DNA of 49,911 bases from Sulfurimonas sp. (GCA_003978465.1 QNZS01000006.1:1-49911), one strand, 5' to 3'; counted from the stretch's first letter, positions 28,172 through 36,393 are shown. The notes: generated by a model from the letters alone, not told the origin. Program-made: numbers and translations.

Positions 28172-28498
28172 AATGGAAAAGAGATACCGGTCATTGTTAA
28201 TAAAGTAGTGAAGAGTCCTTTTAACTGTAAGTTTATAGAACATAAAGAGAGTCGGATTACTACTCGCCGTAAATGTAATACAATATTATTTAATTCGAGT
28301 GCTAAATTTGATTCTGAAACAGGTTGGTCCAGTTTTGATGACTCTAAAGAAGGTGCAGTTCAAAAAGTCTCAGATGCTGATGAAAGACGAGTTGAAATAG
28401 TATGTACTAACTGTAAGGATCATTTAGGACATGTATTTTATGACCTGCTTGTTTTTGTGTCCCTTGAAGACTTAACCAGTCCTCTCCATTCACAGTAG
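28172..28498 (+). pseudogene. msrB: Decayed methionine sulfoxide reductase B
   Basis: MsrB reduces methionine-R-sulfoxide. The translation aligns by eye from EIPVIVNKVVKSPFNC, through FNSSAKFDSETGW and SSFDDSKEGAVQKVSDADE, to IVCTNCKDHLGHVFY, which is unmistakable MsrB. It then leaves the family: the RxCxNS segment that holds the catalytic cysteine is gone, replaced by VFVSLEDLTSP. One cysteine of the first zinc pair is also lost (TTRRKC for the usual TCRRC-type sequence). No good ATG and ribosome site precede it. I judge it inactive. It lies in the gap of 586 bases between a DUF255 gene and a BFD-like gene, and nothing else was seen there. Confidence 0.8.
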
Positions 28499-28596
28499 AA
28501 CTGATTAAAAGACAATAAAGACATATTGTAAAGAATGAAAAACTTGGGATAAAATTATACTTAGGATCCCTTTATTAGGGTATTTATAGGCTTATT

Positions 28597-28827
28597 TTAA
28601 AATTCTCCGCGTTTGACACGAGCTAAAACAAAGGGAATATTTATACCATCATTATTTATGCCTACATCATGACATGATTCACATTTATCACCCATGGGGC
28701 ATACATCATTTTTTACAAGTTCTTCTAAGGTATTGAATTTGTTTTCTTTTATACAAGCTGCAATATCTTTTATACTTAATGAGTTACAAGAACATATTTC
28801 TGTGTTTAAATCAATCATTTTTTTCAT
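28597..28827 (-). CDS. BFD-like [2Fe-2S]-binding protein
   Basis: A 76-residue protein with the cysteine pattern of the bacterioferritin-associated ferredoxin (BFD-like) domain: Cys12-Ser-Cys14 at the N terminus and Cys49-Glu-Ser-Cys52 later, with an extra Cys43. Between them is the short helix pair IKDIAACIKENKFNTLEEL that matches the fold. Such domains occur alone (Bfd) or in NifU and in nitrite reductases, and pass electrons. The spacing before the second pair is longer than in Bfd. It is transcribed alone, divergent from dsbD. Partner unknown. Confidence 0.72.
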   Translation of the reverse strand: MKKMIDLNTEICSCNSLSIKDIAACIKENKFNTLEELVKNDVCPMGDKCESCHDVGINNDGINIPFVLARVKRGEF

Positions 28828-28905
28828 CCTTTAGAGTAGTTATGTATTATTTTAGGTAAAAAAGTATTAAGAGTGAGTATAAAACTAAAAATACTTTAAT
28901 TGCTT

Positions 28906-28911
28906 TATAAT
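28906..28911 (+). promoter_or_regulatory. -10 box for dsbD
   Basis: TATAAT at 28906-28911 is about 60 bases before the dsbD ATG. GAAGGT just before the start is the ribosome site. Confidence 0.55.
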
Positions 28912-28971
28912 TTACACAAAGAATACATACTATTTATTGTACTATTACTAAATACAATTAGAAGGTAAAAA

Positions 28972-30711
28972 ATGCAACTGATAATACAATTATTTATGCT
29001 AATTACACTTACAATAAGTAGTGTATATTCAGGGGACTTTTTAGTACCTGATGAAGCATTTAAACCTTATGCAAAAGTTAATGAAAATGCTCAAATAGAA
29101 GCAGGTATTATTCTTGGTAAGGATATATATATTTATGCTCAGAAGATGAGTATAGAGCTCAAAGGCACTAGTTTAAAAATTAAAGAAATTAAAAAACCAA
29201 TATTCATCGATCATGATGGTGAACAAGTATATACTATCTCCCCCGAACTACTTATAACTTTGGAAAATCCAGAAGGCTTAAGTGGTATACAAAATTTTAC
29301 ACTGCTTTTATCATACCAAGGGTGTTCAGAAATAGGTCTATGTTATAATCCTTATGTAAAAGAATTTCTCTTAACTCTAAATATCTCAAAACTCTCTTTA
29401 GAAAATAAAGTAAAAAGAGGTACAGTAGAGCTATCAAAGAGTGATGCGATTGCAGATACAATAAAGTCAGGAAAAATTGGAATTATTCTTGTGACATTTC
29501 TTGGTTTTGGTTTACTTCTTGCAATGACCCCATGTGTTTTTCCTATGATTCCTATTATTTCAGGTCTTATTGTTGCTCAAGGTAAAGGATTGACTACAAA
29601 AAAAGCTTTTGCCCTTTCTGTAGTTTATGTTTTAGCAATGGCAGTGGCTTATACTATCGCTGGTGTACTCGCTGGCTTATTTGGAGCAAACCTTCAGGCA
29701 GCACTCCAAATGCCATGGGTGATTTACTCCTTTAGTTTGATTTTTGTAGCTCTTGCCTTAAGTATGTTTGGTTTTTATGAATTAAAACTACCAGATGCAC
29801 TTGTTAGAAGAGTGAATTCAGGTGCTAATCATGGTGGTTATATAGGTGTCGCGACTATGGGGTTTTTATCAGCACTTATTGTAGGACCATGTGTTGCTGC
29901 TCCACTTGCTGGTGCATTAGTGTATATAGGACAAACAGGGGATGCTATTCTTGGTGGAATGGCTCTGTTTTCTATGAGTATAGGTATGGGACTTCCTCTT
30001 ATCGCAGTTGGTGTAAGTGCAGGTAAGTTTATGCCTAAACCTGGTGCATGGATGACTATGGTGAGTGCTATCTTTGGTGTTATGATGTTATCAGTAGCTA
30101 TTTGGATGCTAGAAAAAATACTAGATCCTTCTATTATTATGGTTATGTACAGTATCTTAGGAATAGGATTTTCATTGTATCTTGGTGTGTTTGAAAAAGA
30201 TCATCACTTCTTTAAGCATAGTATAGCAATCATTATTTTTATATATTCTGTCGCATTATTTATAGGGTTTTTAGCTGGTTATTCAAGTATGACTAAACCA
30301 CTTGGTTTTTTAAATGAAGTAGTATTAGTTCAAGATACAAGTAAAGAGCAGATTAAAGAAGCAAGTTTTATTATAGTACATTCTATAGAAGAGTTAGATA
30401 TAGTGTTAGCAAAGAATAAAGGAAAAAAGATTCTGCTTGATTTCTCAGCAGATTGGTGTAGCGCTTGTAAAGAGTTAGAAGATATAACATTCGTTGATAC
30501 TGCTGTAATAAACAAAATGAGTGAGTTTGTTTTGGTACGTGCAGATGTAACAGCAAATACAGATCAAGAAAAAGCACTCAGTAAAAAGTATGGTGTTTTT
30601 GGTCCCCCTGTATTGATTTTTTTTGATAAAAATACCGAAGTGCAAAAATCAAAAACTATTGTAGGCCTTATCCCACCAGGTGAATTTTCACTCCACTTAA
30701 ATAGTCTGTAA
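28972..30711 (+). CDS. dsbD: Thiol:disulfide interchange protein DsbD, three-domain form
   Basis: DsbD carries reducing power from cytoplasmic thioredoxin across the inner membrane to periplasmic thiol proteins. All three parts are present in 579 residues. A signal peptide is followed by the N-terminal periplasmic domain with CSEIGLCYNP. The eight-helix membrane domain has its two cysteines in LLAMTPCVFPMIPI and LIVGPCVAAPLAGAL. A C-terminal thioredoxin domain has Cys496-Ser-Ala-Cys499 in FSADWCSACKELE and the cis-proline in GVFGPPVLIFF. The exported thioredoxin gene starts two bases later, probably its client. Reduced apocytochromes for CcsBA are a likely use. Confidence 0.95.
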   Translation: MQLIIQLFMLITLTISSVYSGDFLVPDEAFKPYAKVNENAQIEAGIILGKDIYIYAQKMSIELKGTSLKIKEIKKPIFIDHDGEQVYTISPELLITLENPEGLSGIQNFTLLLSYQGCSEIGLCYNPYVKEFLLTLNISKLSLENKVKRGTVELSKSDAIADTIKSGKIGIILVTFLGFGLLLAMTPCVFPMIPIISGLIVAQGKGLTTKKAFALSVVYVLAMAVAYTIAGVLAGLFGANLQAALQMPWVIYSFSLIFVALALSMFGFYELKLPDALVRRVNSGANHGGYIGVATMGFLSALIVGPCVAAPLAGALVYIGQTGDAILGGMALFSMSIGMGLPLIAVGVSAGKFMPKPGAWMTMVSAIFGVMMLSVAIWMLEKILDPSIIMVMYSILGIGFSLYLGVFEKDHHFFKHSIAIIIFIYSVALFIGFLAGYSSMTKPLGFLNEVVLVQDTSKEQIKEASFIIVHSIEELDIVLAKNKGKKILLDFSADWCSACKELEDITFVDTAVINKMSEFVLVRADVTANTDQEKALSKKYGVFGPPVLIFFDKNTEVQKSKTIVGLIPPGEFSLHLNSL

Positions 30712-30712
30712 T

Positions 30713-31108
30713 ATGAAAACCATTCTTCTACTCTTTCTAATCCTTGCTTCATCTTTAGTCGCAAAAGTAGAGTGGTGTGATAGCTTTGAAATTTATGATG
30801 ATGCAAAAGCTAGTGACAAGTTAGTCATGGTTATGCTCTCAAGAAAAGATTGTCCTGCTTGTCACTACATGTATAGTATTGTTTTTGAAGACAAGCAAGT
30901 GAGTAAACTTTTAAAAGATGCTTACCTTGCAATGAAAATAGATGTTGATGAGGACTTTATACCTTTAGGGTTAGAGTATTTTGCCACTCCTACATTTTAT
31001 TTCCTAGATAAAAATGAAATAATATTAAAAAGGCTCAATGGTGGTGAACACATAAGTGAGTTTATCAAAATACTCAAAGAATTAAACAAATCTAAAGAAG
31101 AAGATTAG
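30713..31108 (+). CDS. Exported thioredoxin-fold protein
   Basis: A 131-residue protein with a signal peptide (MKTILLLFLILASSLVAK) and a thioredoxin fold. The redox motif is Cys47-Pro-Ala-Cys50 in SRKDCPACHYM, and the cis-proline loop is YFATPTFYFLD. Cys22 just after the signal is extra. The type resembles SoxW-like or thioredoxin_7 proteins. It starts two bases after dsbD, so it is made with it and is probably reduced by it in the periplasm. Its targets could be cytochromes or sulfur-oxidation proteins; that is inference. Confidence 0.88.
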   Translation: MKTILLLFLILASSLVAKVEWCDSFEIYDDAKASDKLVMVMLSRKDCPACHYMYSIVFEDKQVSKLLKDAYLAMKIDVDEDFIPLGLEYFATPTFYFLDKNEIILKRLNGGEHISEFIKILKELNKSKEED

Positions 31109-31206
31109 TTTTATTAAATAAATAATTGTTACTTTTTTTAAGGATATAACTAGATTTTTAGTACCTTAGATGTAGATTTATATGTATTTCTAGATTTTAA
31201 ACATAT

Positions 31207-31359
31207 GGCCTCAATAGTACTCATGACACAAAATCTCTCGGTTTTCCAGCTGTTTATAACTAGTTAAGTTCTGAAAAAATTAAAGATAAAGAAGCAGAAG
31301 CTATACTTATGAAAGGACATACTAGCTTTGAGTCTATTTTAATAGGTATTACAGAGTAA
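31207..31359 (+). pseudogene. Unidentified decayed coding fragment
   Basis: In the 346-base gap between the exported thioredoxin and rhlE one frame reads GLNSTHDTKSLGFPAVYN, a TAG stop at 31261-31263, then LSSEKIKDKEAEAILMKGHT and SFESILIGITE to a TAA. The residue make-up looks protein-like, with no start or ribosome site. I cannot name the family; the end of a small cytochrome is possible but no heme motif is present. Apart from this and the hairpin at 31408 I see nothing in the gap. Confidence 0.4.
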
Positions 31360-31407
31360 TACCTGCACTAAAATTTTAGGGGGAGGAGTTATAGGGACTT
31401 TTACCCC

Positions 31408-31442
31408 TACGACTACAATGAACTTTGTTCATTGTAGTCGTA
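31408..31442. terminator. Perfect 16-bp hairpin between convergent genes
   Basis: The arm at 31408-31423 (TACGACTACAATGAAC) is perfectly complementary to 31427-31442 around a TTT loop. It lies just past the end of rhlE (minus) and about 300 bases after the thioredoxin gene (plus). It is the longest perfect stem here and could end transcription from both sides, though without a strong T-run. Confidence 0.7.
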
Positions 31443-31454
31443 ATATATTACCCT

Positions 31455-32717
31455 TTATCTTCGTCCTCTACCACCGCCACTAGAGTTTCTATTTCCACCA
31501 TTACCACGACTACCGCCACCACGAGGTTTATTTCTCGCTCCACGATTTCCACCCATATTGATAGGTTCTGCTTTGATACTTGGATCAGGTTTAAAGTCTT
31601 TGAGCCATACTTTTGGTATATCTTTATTTATAAGTTTTTCAATACCTACTAAAAATTCATCTTCATCTACACAGACAAGGCTAATAGCCTCACCCTTGTT
31701 TCCAGCACGACCAGTTCGTCCAATTCGGTGAACATAATCCTCACTTACATTTGGAAGCTCATAGTTAACAACATGAGCGAGTTGGTCAATATCTATACCA
31801 CGAGCAGCGATATCAGTTGCAACTAGAACACGAGTTTTTCCTGCTTTAAAGTCAGCAAGTGCTTTTGTTCTTGCATTTTGGCTCTTGTTTCCATGAATGG
31901 CAGCAGAAGTGATACCATCAGTTTCAAGTTGTCCACAAAGACGGTTAGCTCCATGTTTTGTTCTTGTAAAAACTAAAATTTGTTGCCAATCTCCTTCTTT
32001 TATAAGGTGTGTTAAGAGTTCGCGTTTACGAGTTTTATCTACATGGTAAATCGCTTGTGTTACTATCTCACTTGAGGCATTTGTTCTTGCTACTTCTATA
32101 AGAGTAGGAGACTTTAAAAAGCTAGTAGAGAGTTTCTTGATAGCATCTGAGTATGTTGCTGAGAAGAGTAGCGTTTGGCGTTCTTTTGGAAGCACAGCTA
32201 TAACTTTTTTGATGTCATTTACAAAACCCATATCAAGCATTCTATCTGCTTCATCAAGGATGAGAAAATCAACACCACTAAGGTCAATTGTTCTTTGACT
32301 TATGTGGTCAAGAAGACGTCCTGGAGTAGCAACAACTATGTCTATACCCTTACGAAGTGCTACGATTTGTGGGTTTATCTTAACACCACCAAAAATTACA
32401 GTTGTTCTAAATGGTGTGTGCTTAGCATACAAACCAATACTTTCAGCAACTTGAGAAGCTAACTCTCTAGTTGGTGTAAGTACAAGTGCTTTAACTTTTT
32501 TGTTACCTTTTTCTGGTTTTGCACGAAGGAGAAGTTCTAACATAGGTAATGTAAAACCTGCTGTTTTTCCTGTTCCTGTTTGTGCACCTGCTAAAATATC
32601 TTTACGCTGAAGTATTACCGGTATCGCTTTTTCTTGAATGGGTGTTGGTGCATCATACCCTTGTTCTTGTATCGCTTTGAGGAGGAGCTTATTAAGCCCT
32701 AAATCATTAAATGTCAT
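31455..32717 (-). CDS. rhlE: DEAD-box RNA helicase, RhlE-like
   Basis: An ATP-dependent RNA helicase used in ribosome assembly or RNA turnover. Both RecA domains are complete in 420 residues: Q motif near 18-30 (TPIQEKA), AQTGTGKT at 45-52, PTRELA at 82-87, TPGR at 131-134, DEAD at 155-158, SAT at 186-188, then VFTRT at 249-253, [10 protein letters not shown] at 300-309 and HRIGRTGR at 330-337. The tail from about 388 is Gly-Arg-Asn rich ([12 protein letters not shown]) and probably binds RNA. It is divergent from a gene whose product looks like its second domain. CsdA/DbpA-type names are less likely because the tail has no RNA-binding domain. Confidence 0.92.
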   Translation of the reverse strand: MTFNDLGLNKLLLKAIQEQGYDAPTPIQEKAIPVILQRKDILAGAQTGTGKTAGFTLPMLELLLRAKPEKGNKKVKALVLTPTRELASQVAESIGLYAKHTPFRTTVIFGGVKINPQIVALRKGIDIVVATPGRLLDHISQRTIDLSGVDFLILDEADRMLDMGFVNDIKKVIAVLPKERQTLLFSATYSDAIKKLSTSFLKSPTLIEVARTNASSEIVTQAIYHVDKTRKRELLTHLIKEGDWQQILVFTRTKHGANRLCGQLETDGITSAAIHGNKSQNARTKALADFKAGKTRVLVATDIAARGIDIDQLAHVVNYELPNVSEDYVHRIGRTGRAGNKGEAISLVCVDEDEFLVGIEKLINKDIPKVWLKDFKPDPSIKAEPINMGGNRGARNKPRGGGSRGNGGNRNSSGGGRGRR

Positions 32718-32782
32718 AGTTGTCCTAGTATGTATTAATTGTATATTTAATTCATAATAGCATAATTTAGGCTTTAAATGGA

Positions 32783-32788
32783 TATAAT
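32783..32788 (+). promoter_or_regulatory. -10 box for the RecA2-like gene
   Basis: TATAAT at 32783-32788, about 27 bases before the ATG at 32815, with CAGGAT as ribosome site. rhlE starts about 100 bases away on the other strand. Confidence 0.55.
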
Positions 32789-32814
32789 TTTGTAATTAAT
32801 ATTCAGGATACCTT

Positions 32815-33534
32815 ATGTCAGAAAACCAAATCAATATAAAAGCGGGTAATCACCGTGTTTACCCATGTGAAAATGAAAAAAAGACTGCACTCGTTAACAA
32901 ACTCATAGAAGATAATAAAGAGCTTGATATCGTAGTTGTATGTTCTACTGATGTAAATACTTTAAAAGAAGCGATAGACTCTAAAAATGTAAGAGTTGTT
33001 GAAGATAGAGAACTTGTAAAAGATAAAGAGATGAAGTGTGAGTTTCTTATCAGTTTTGATATGCCTGTAAAAGCAATCGTATATATGGCAAGAGTATCTC
33101 GTGCTTCTAAAAAAGCTGTAATGATTTTAAATGAGAGTGAGCAGAGACTTCTTCACTCTATAGAAACACTACTTGGTCGTGCTATTAAACAAGAAGTTTT
33201 AGAAGACTTTATGTATGCACTTCCTAAACCAAAAGAGTTTGATCCAAAAGCGAAGAAAAAACTGACAAAAAGTCAAATAACTGAAATAGCAAAACAACGC
33301 CATGAAGATGCAACAAAATCTGATAAAACTATTGAGATGGAAAAGCAGTGGGCGAAAAAGAAAAAAGAAACAAACAAATATCTTGGTGATGATGAAAATG
33401 GAAAAGCAAAGTTTTCAGGAAAAAGTGGAGATAGAAATCATGCTCATGATGGAACGCCAAGAGTTAAATCTGGTGCACCAAAAGCTGGTGGAAAAAGAAT
33501 CAGTATAAAAGCTAGAAAACCTAAAGAGGATTAA
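32815..33534 (+). CDS. Protein resembling an isolated, degenerate DEAD-box RecA2 domain with basic tail
   Basis: A 239-residue protein. Residues 15-50 (VYPCENEKKTALVNKLI and on) align by eye with RhlE 223-259, and residues 81-132 with RhlE 319-375: FDMP with YELP, YMARVSR with YVHRIGR, IETLLGRAIKQEVLEDF with [17 protein letters not shown]. Motif VI is thus HRIGR changed to ARVSR, keeping both arginines. The middle, where [10 protein letters not shown] would be, is shortened by about 27 residues and has no such motif. There is no RecA1 domain, Walker A or DEAD. The last 100 residues are strongly basic and look disordered (AKKKKETNK, KRISIKARK). It is divergent from rhlE. It cannot be a helicase by itself; RNA binding or regulation of RhlE is inference. 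Confidence 0.65.
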   Translation: MSENQINIKAGNHRVYPCENEKKTALVNKLIEDNKELDIVVVCSTDVNTLKEAIDSKNVRVVEDRELVKDKEMKCEFLISFDMPVKAIVYMARVSRASKKAVMILNESEQRLLHSIETLLGRAIKQEVLEDFMYALPKPKEFDPKAKKKLTKSQITEIAKQRHEDATKSDKTIEMEKQWAKKKKETNKYLGDDENGKAKFSGKSGDRNHAHDGTPRVKSGAPKAGGKRISIKARKPKED

Positions 33535-33540
33535 TCCTCT
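33525..33540. other. 16-base palindrome over overlapping convergent stop codons
   Basis: AGAGGATTAATCCTCT is a perfect palindrome. The RecA2-like gene ends with TAA at 33532-33534, and lpxB on the other strand ends with TAA read from 33533 to 33531, so the genes overlap by four bases in its centre. As a hairpin it would have a tight loop. Confidence 0.6.
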
Positions 33541-34574
33541 ACAAGTTTGGCTATTTTAACTGAACTTCCATGACTAAGATACTCTCTAAGGTCTTTAGCA
33601 TGTGTTAAAAAGAGTTCTCTATCATACTCTTTGTAAGCACTTAAAAGCTTTTCTTTAGTTACATTCTCTTGTAAAAACTCAGGATGAATACTCTCTCCTT
33701 TAAACTTCTTAAACATGATATTACTTAATCCTACATCTTTTATCTTAAAGAGTTTAGCTCCTATGAAAAAGTCTAATGGTTTTGCTATGTAGGTCAAGAT
33801 AAAAGGTACACCAATGATGGCTGCTTCAAGTGTTGCTGTTCCACTACATATAAATGCGAAGTCAGAGTTTAGAAGTGTTTTGTGTGCTTCATTTGAGATG
33901 TTTATCTCTTTTAAGTCTCCATAGAGTTCGGCTATCTCTTCTTTTGAAAAATGTTTAGGAATGATTATAGTGGCCTCTGCATTTATCTCCTCTATAAGTT
34001 CTAAGTAAATAGGCATAAGTTTTTTTATCTCACCCTTTCTACTACCAGGCATAAACACCACTTTCTTAACTTCTGTGTTTAGAGAAGTTTTAAACTCTTT
34101 TATTTGGTCAAGTAGTGGATGTCCAACATACTCAATCGGTGCATCATCAGGGTAGTAAGAGGGTTCAAAAGGCAGGATAGAAGCTAGTTTATCTATAGTT
34201 TTTGCAAGTACTGGTATGCGTTTTTTCTTCCAAGCCCATGCTTGGGGTAGTATGTAGTAGATTATTTCTTTATCTGGATACTTATTTTTTATCTTTTTAG
34301 CAAGTGGTAGGTTAAACCCTGAAGAGTCTATAAGTAAAACCTTGTCAGCATCTTGTGCTAAGTCCACCATCTCATCTGCAAGTTTAAAAAAGTAGCGAAT
34401 TTTTTTGAGTGCATCTACTATACCCATTATAGCAAGACTTTGTAGGTCAACTATTGGTTTACCTAAGTTTTTATCAAAGATACCGATAAGTTCGACATCA
34501 CCTTTAAACTCTTTTATTAAGGAAGTCAGATGAATATTTGCAGAGTGCTCTAGTGCAGATACAAGAAGTTTCAT
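33531..34574 (-). CDS. lpxB: Lipid-A-disaccharide synthase
   Basis: LpxB, a family 19 glycosyltransferase, joins UDP-diacylglucosamine and lipid X in lipid A synthesis at the inner membrane. The 347 residues show LVSALEHSANIHL at the N terminus (the SAxExSG-type loop), IYYILPQAWAWKKKRI, FEPSYYPDDAPIEYVGHPLLD, FMPGSRKGEIKKLMP, and FICSGTATLEAAIIGVPFIL, which binds the UDP sugar. It is slightly short compared with about 380 in E. coli, as usual in this phylum. It overlaps the upstream cytochrome gene by four bases. Confidence 0.95.
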   Translation of the reverse strand: MKLLVSALEHSANIHLTSLIKEFKGDVELIGIFDKNLGKPIVDLQSLAIMGIVDALKKIRYFFKLADEMVDLAQDADKVLLIDSSGFNLPLAKKIKNKYPDKEIIYYILPQAWAWKKKRIPVLAKTIDKLASILPFEPSYYPDDAPIEYVGHPLLDQIKEFKTSLNTEVKKVVFMPGSRKGEIKKLMPIYLELIEEINAEATIIIPKHFSKEEIAELYGDLKEINISNEAHKTLLNSDFAFICSGTATLEAAIIGVPFILTYIAKPLDFFIGAKLFKIKDVGLSNIMFKKFKGESIHPEFLQENVTKEKLLSAYKEYDRELFLTHAKDLREYLSHGSSVKIAKLVED

Positions 34575-34933
34575 GAACCACCATCTCCGTGAGTCTCATA
34601 ACTATCATCATATGACTCAGCAATTTCTACATCTATGTAGTCTCTAAAGTAAGTAGTGAGGTCATCTATATCATCATCACTGAGACCAAGAGTAAAGTCT
34701 ATCATCATCTCTTGTTGTTGTGTATCTGCTTTATGCTCCCTAAAGTGTTTGAGTTTATAGGACATATAACCTTTAGCACGATTGGCTAAGTGTGGATACC
34801 GATGGATACCTTCTAGTTTATGACCATGGCAGGCATAACAAGCATTAGAGATATAAAGGTATTTCCCCTTTTCGTATGAAGTCTCTGCAAAAATAGATGT
34901 AAATGTTAAAAATAGTAGTAATATGAAACGCAA
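34571..34933 (-). CDS. Small exported c-type cytochrome
   Basis: A 120-residue protein with signal peptide (MRFILLLFLTFTSIFAE) and one heme-binding motif Cys32-Tyr-Ala-Cys35-His36. YPHLANRAKGYMSYKLKHFR follows the class I cytochrome c553 pattern, and a Met near 75-76 in QQQEMMIDFTLGL is a possible axial ligand. The end is acidic. It acts as a periplasmic electron carrier, partner unknown. The heme would be attached by a system such as CcsBA at 45022. It is co-transcribed with lpxB, an unrelated function. Confidence 0.9.
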   Translation of the reverse strand: MRFILLLFLTFTSIFAETSYEKGKYLYISNACYACHGHKLEGIHRYPHLANRAKGYMSYKLKHFREHKADTQQQEMMIDFTLGLSDDDIDDLTTYFRDYIDVEIAESYDDSYETHGDGGS

Positions 34934-34950
34934 ACTAAGCCTTAATGATT

Positions 34951-34956
34951 TATAAT
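34951..34956 (+). promoter_or_regulatory. -10 box for the dihydroorotase-like gene
   Basis: TATAAT at 34951-34956, 29 bases before the ATG at 34986; AAAGGTGG precedes the start. Confidence 0.55.
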
Positions 34957-34985
34957 GACACTATTATATCAAAGGTGGCTTAAGT

Positions 34986-36128
34986 ATGATTATAAGAAAT
35001 GCAATTGTTTGTGATGTAGATGGTGAGCGAAGTGTAGATGTTCGTATACAAGATGGAGTTATTACGGAGATAGGTCTTTTATTAAAAGATGAAGATATCC
35101 TTGATGCTAAAGGTGCATATCTTTTACCCTCTTTAATAGATACAAATGTAAAACTACTAGACTCTAACTTGAATGCTAAAAATATTCAAACCATATCTGA
35201 TGAGGCAAAAAAAGGTGGTGTCGGGCATATAGTTTTAAATGCAGACTCAAATCCGAGTATAGATAGTGAAGTAGTTTTAGAATTTGCACAACATGGTGTG
35301 GCTTCTGCTATAGGTGCTAAGGTTGACTTGATGCTCAACACTCTTAAAAAAGACAATACACTCTCTAACATTGCGATACTTCTAAAAAAAGGTGTAGTCG
35401 CACCTTATATGAGTACAATTGCTAAAAATGATATTGCTATAAAAATAGCCCAATATGTTCAGATGTATAAGGTGACACTTTTTTGTAAAGCAGAAGACAA
35501 CTCTTTGATAAACGCAGGGGTTATGTTAGATGGCGATGTTAGCTCAAAATTAGGTCTTGCAGGGATTCCAAACCTGAGCGAAGTACTTCATGTCTCTCGT
35601 ATGATAGAGATAGCAAAGCACTGTAAGATAAAAATTTTATTTAAAGCCATTGCGAGTCCGCGTTCAGTTGCACTAATACTAAAGGCTAAAGAAGAGGGTG
35701 TAGAAGTGAGTTGTGAAGTTTCTATCCATCACCTTACATCTTGTGATGAGGCTTGTGAGGGTTTTAACACATTAGCAAAACTAGACCCACCTTTGCCAAG
35801 TAAAGATGATATGATACTTCTTCAAAATGCTCTTAAACGAGGAGAGATAGATGTTCTTACAACTCTCCATCAAGCAAATTCCCCTGTAAACAAAGAGGTG
35901 GCATTTTTTGATGCTGCTTATGGATGTGAGGGTTTAGAAAATGCTCTAGCAAGCTACTATGAAAAGTTGGTAAAAAGTGGTTTTATATCAATGACTGAAT
36001 TATTACAATATACAGTTTTAAATCCTGCAAAATCAATAGGTCTAATGAGAGGAAAAATAGAAGTTGGTATAAAAGCTGATTTAGTGATTTTTGATATAAA
36101 TAGCCTAGAAATTAAAGAGGTATTTTAG
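34986..36128 (+). CDS. Dihydroorotase homologue lacking metal ligands (PyrX-like)
   Basis: A 380-residue member of the amidohydrolase/dihydroorotase family. The frame is typical: a beta-sandwich start (MIIRNAIVCDVDGE), LLPSLIDTNVKLLD where active enzymes have the PGxIDxHxHxR motif, VSIHHLTS and a C-terminal LNPAKSIGL and KADLVIFDI. The HxH metal ligands are Asn54 and Lys56, and the late Asp-His (usually TDHAPH) reads TLHQAN, so the metal centre is lost. Inactive dihydroorotases (PyrC', PyrX) that support aspartate transcarbamoylase assembly are known in other bacteria. That role here is inference; pyrB is not in the window. Automatic annotation would probably call it active pyrC. Confidence 0.82.
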   Translation: MIIRNAIVCDVDGERSVDVRIQDGVITEIGLLLKDEDILDAKGAYLLPSLIDTNVKLLDSNLNAKNIQTISDEAKKGGVGHIVLNADSNPSIDSEVVLEFAQHGVASAIGAKVDLMLNTLKKDNTLSNIAILLKKGVVAPYMSTIAKNDIAIKIAQYVQMYKVTLFCKAEDNSLINAGVMLDGDVSSKLGLAGIPNLSEVLHVSRMIEIAKHCKIKILFKAIASPRSVALILKAKEEGVEVSCEVSIHHLTSCDEACEGFNTLAKLDPPLPSKDDMILLQNALKRGEIDVLTTLHQANSPVNKEVAFFDAAYGCEGLENALASYYEKLVKSGFISMTELLQYTVLNPAKSIGLMRGKIEVGIKADLVIFDINSLEIKEVF

Positions 36129-36299
36129 TAACTTTTTATCTGCTTCAATAAAATAGTAACTTTGTGAGTACTCAAGTTCTAGTTTTTCGATAATTTTTTG
36201 TATAGACTCAGAATGAATAAACTCTGTTATTACAGGTTTATGTATATTCTTTTTTTCTAATTGATACTTCATCTGGATTGGTATCGTTTCAAATAGCAC
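36105..36299 (-). CDS. Possible small protein of unknown function
   Basis: A 64-codon frame on the minus strand, overlapping the end of the dihydroorotase-like gene by 24 bases. An ATG at 36270 would give 54 residues. The sequence (HKPVITEFIHSESIQKIIEK, YYFIEADKKLLKYL) looks protein-like, with a probable amphipathic helix, and fills space otherwise empty. There is no clear ribosome site or known family. The 94 bases from 36300 to 36393 are AT-rich and hold nothing I recognise. Confidence 0.45.
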   Translation of the reverse strand: MLFETIPIQMKYQLEKKNIHKPVITEFIHSESIQKIIEKLELEYSQSYYFIEADKKLLKYLFNF

Positions 36300-36393
36300 A
36301 ATATTGATTACCCAAATAATTACCTTAGCAATATAATATTAATATATTTTAAATTATTAAATATTATATTTTCTTCAACTAAAGATATTTAGA

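Noticed and set aside
31455..31560. Possible simple repeat in the rhlE 3' end
   Set aside because: The repetitive look comes from codons of the Gly-Arg-Asn tail of the helicase.
31425..31652. Thr/Ser-rich plus-strand frame at the end of rhlE
   Set aside because: It is the reverse reading of the Gly-Arg-rich tail and starts in the hairpin arm.
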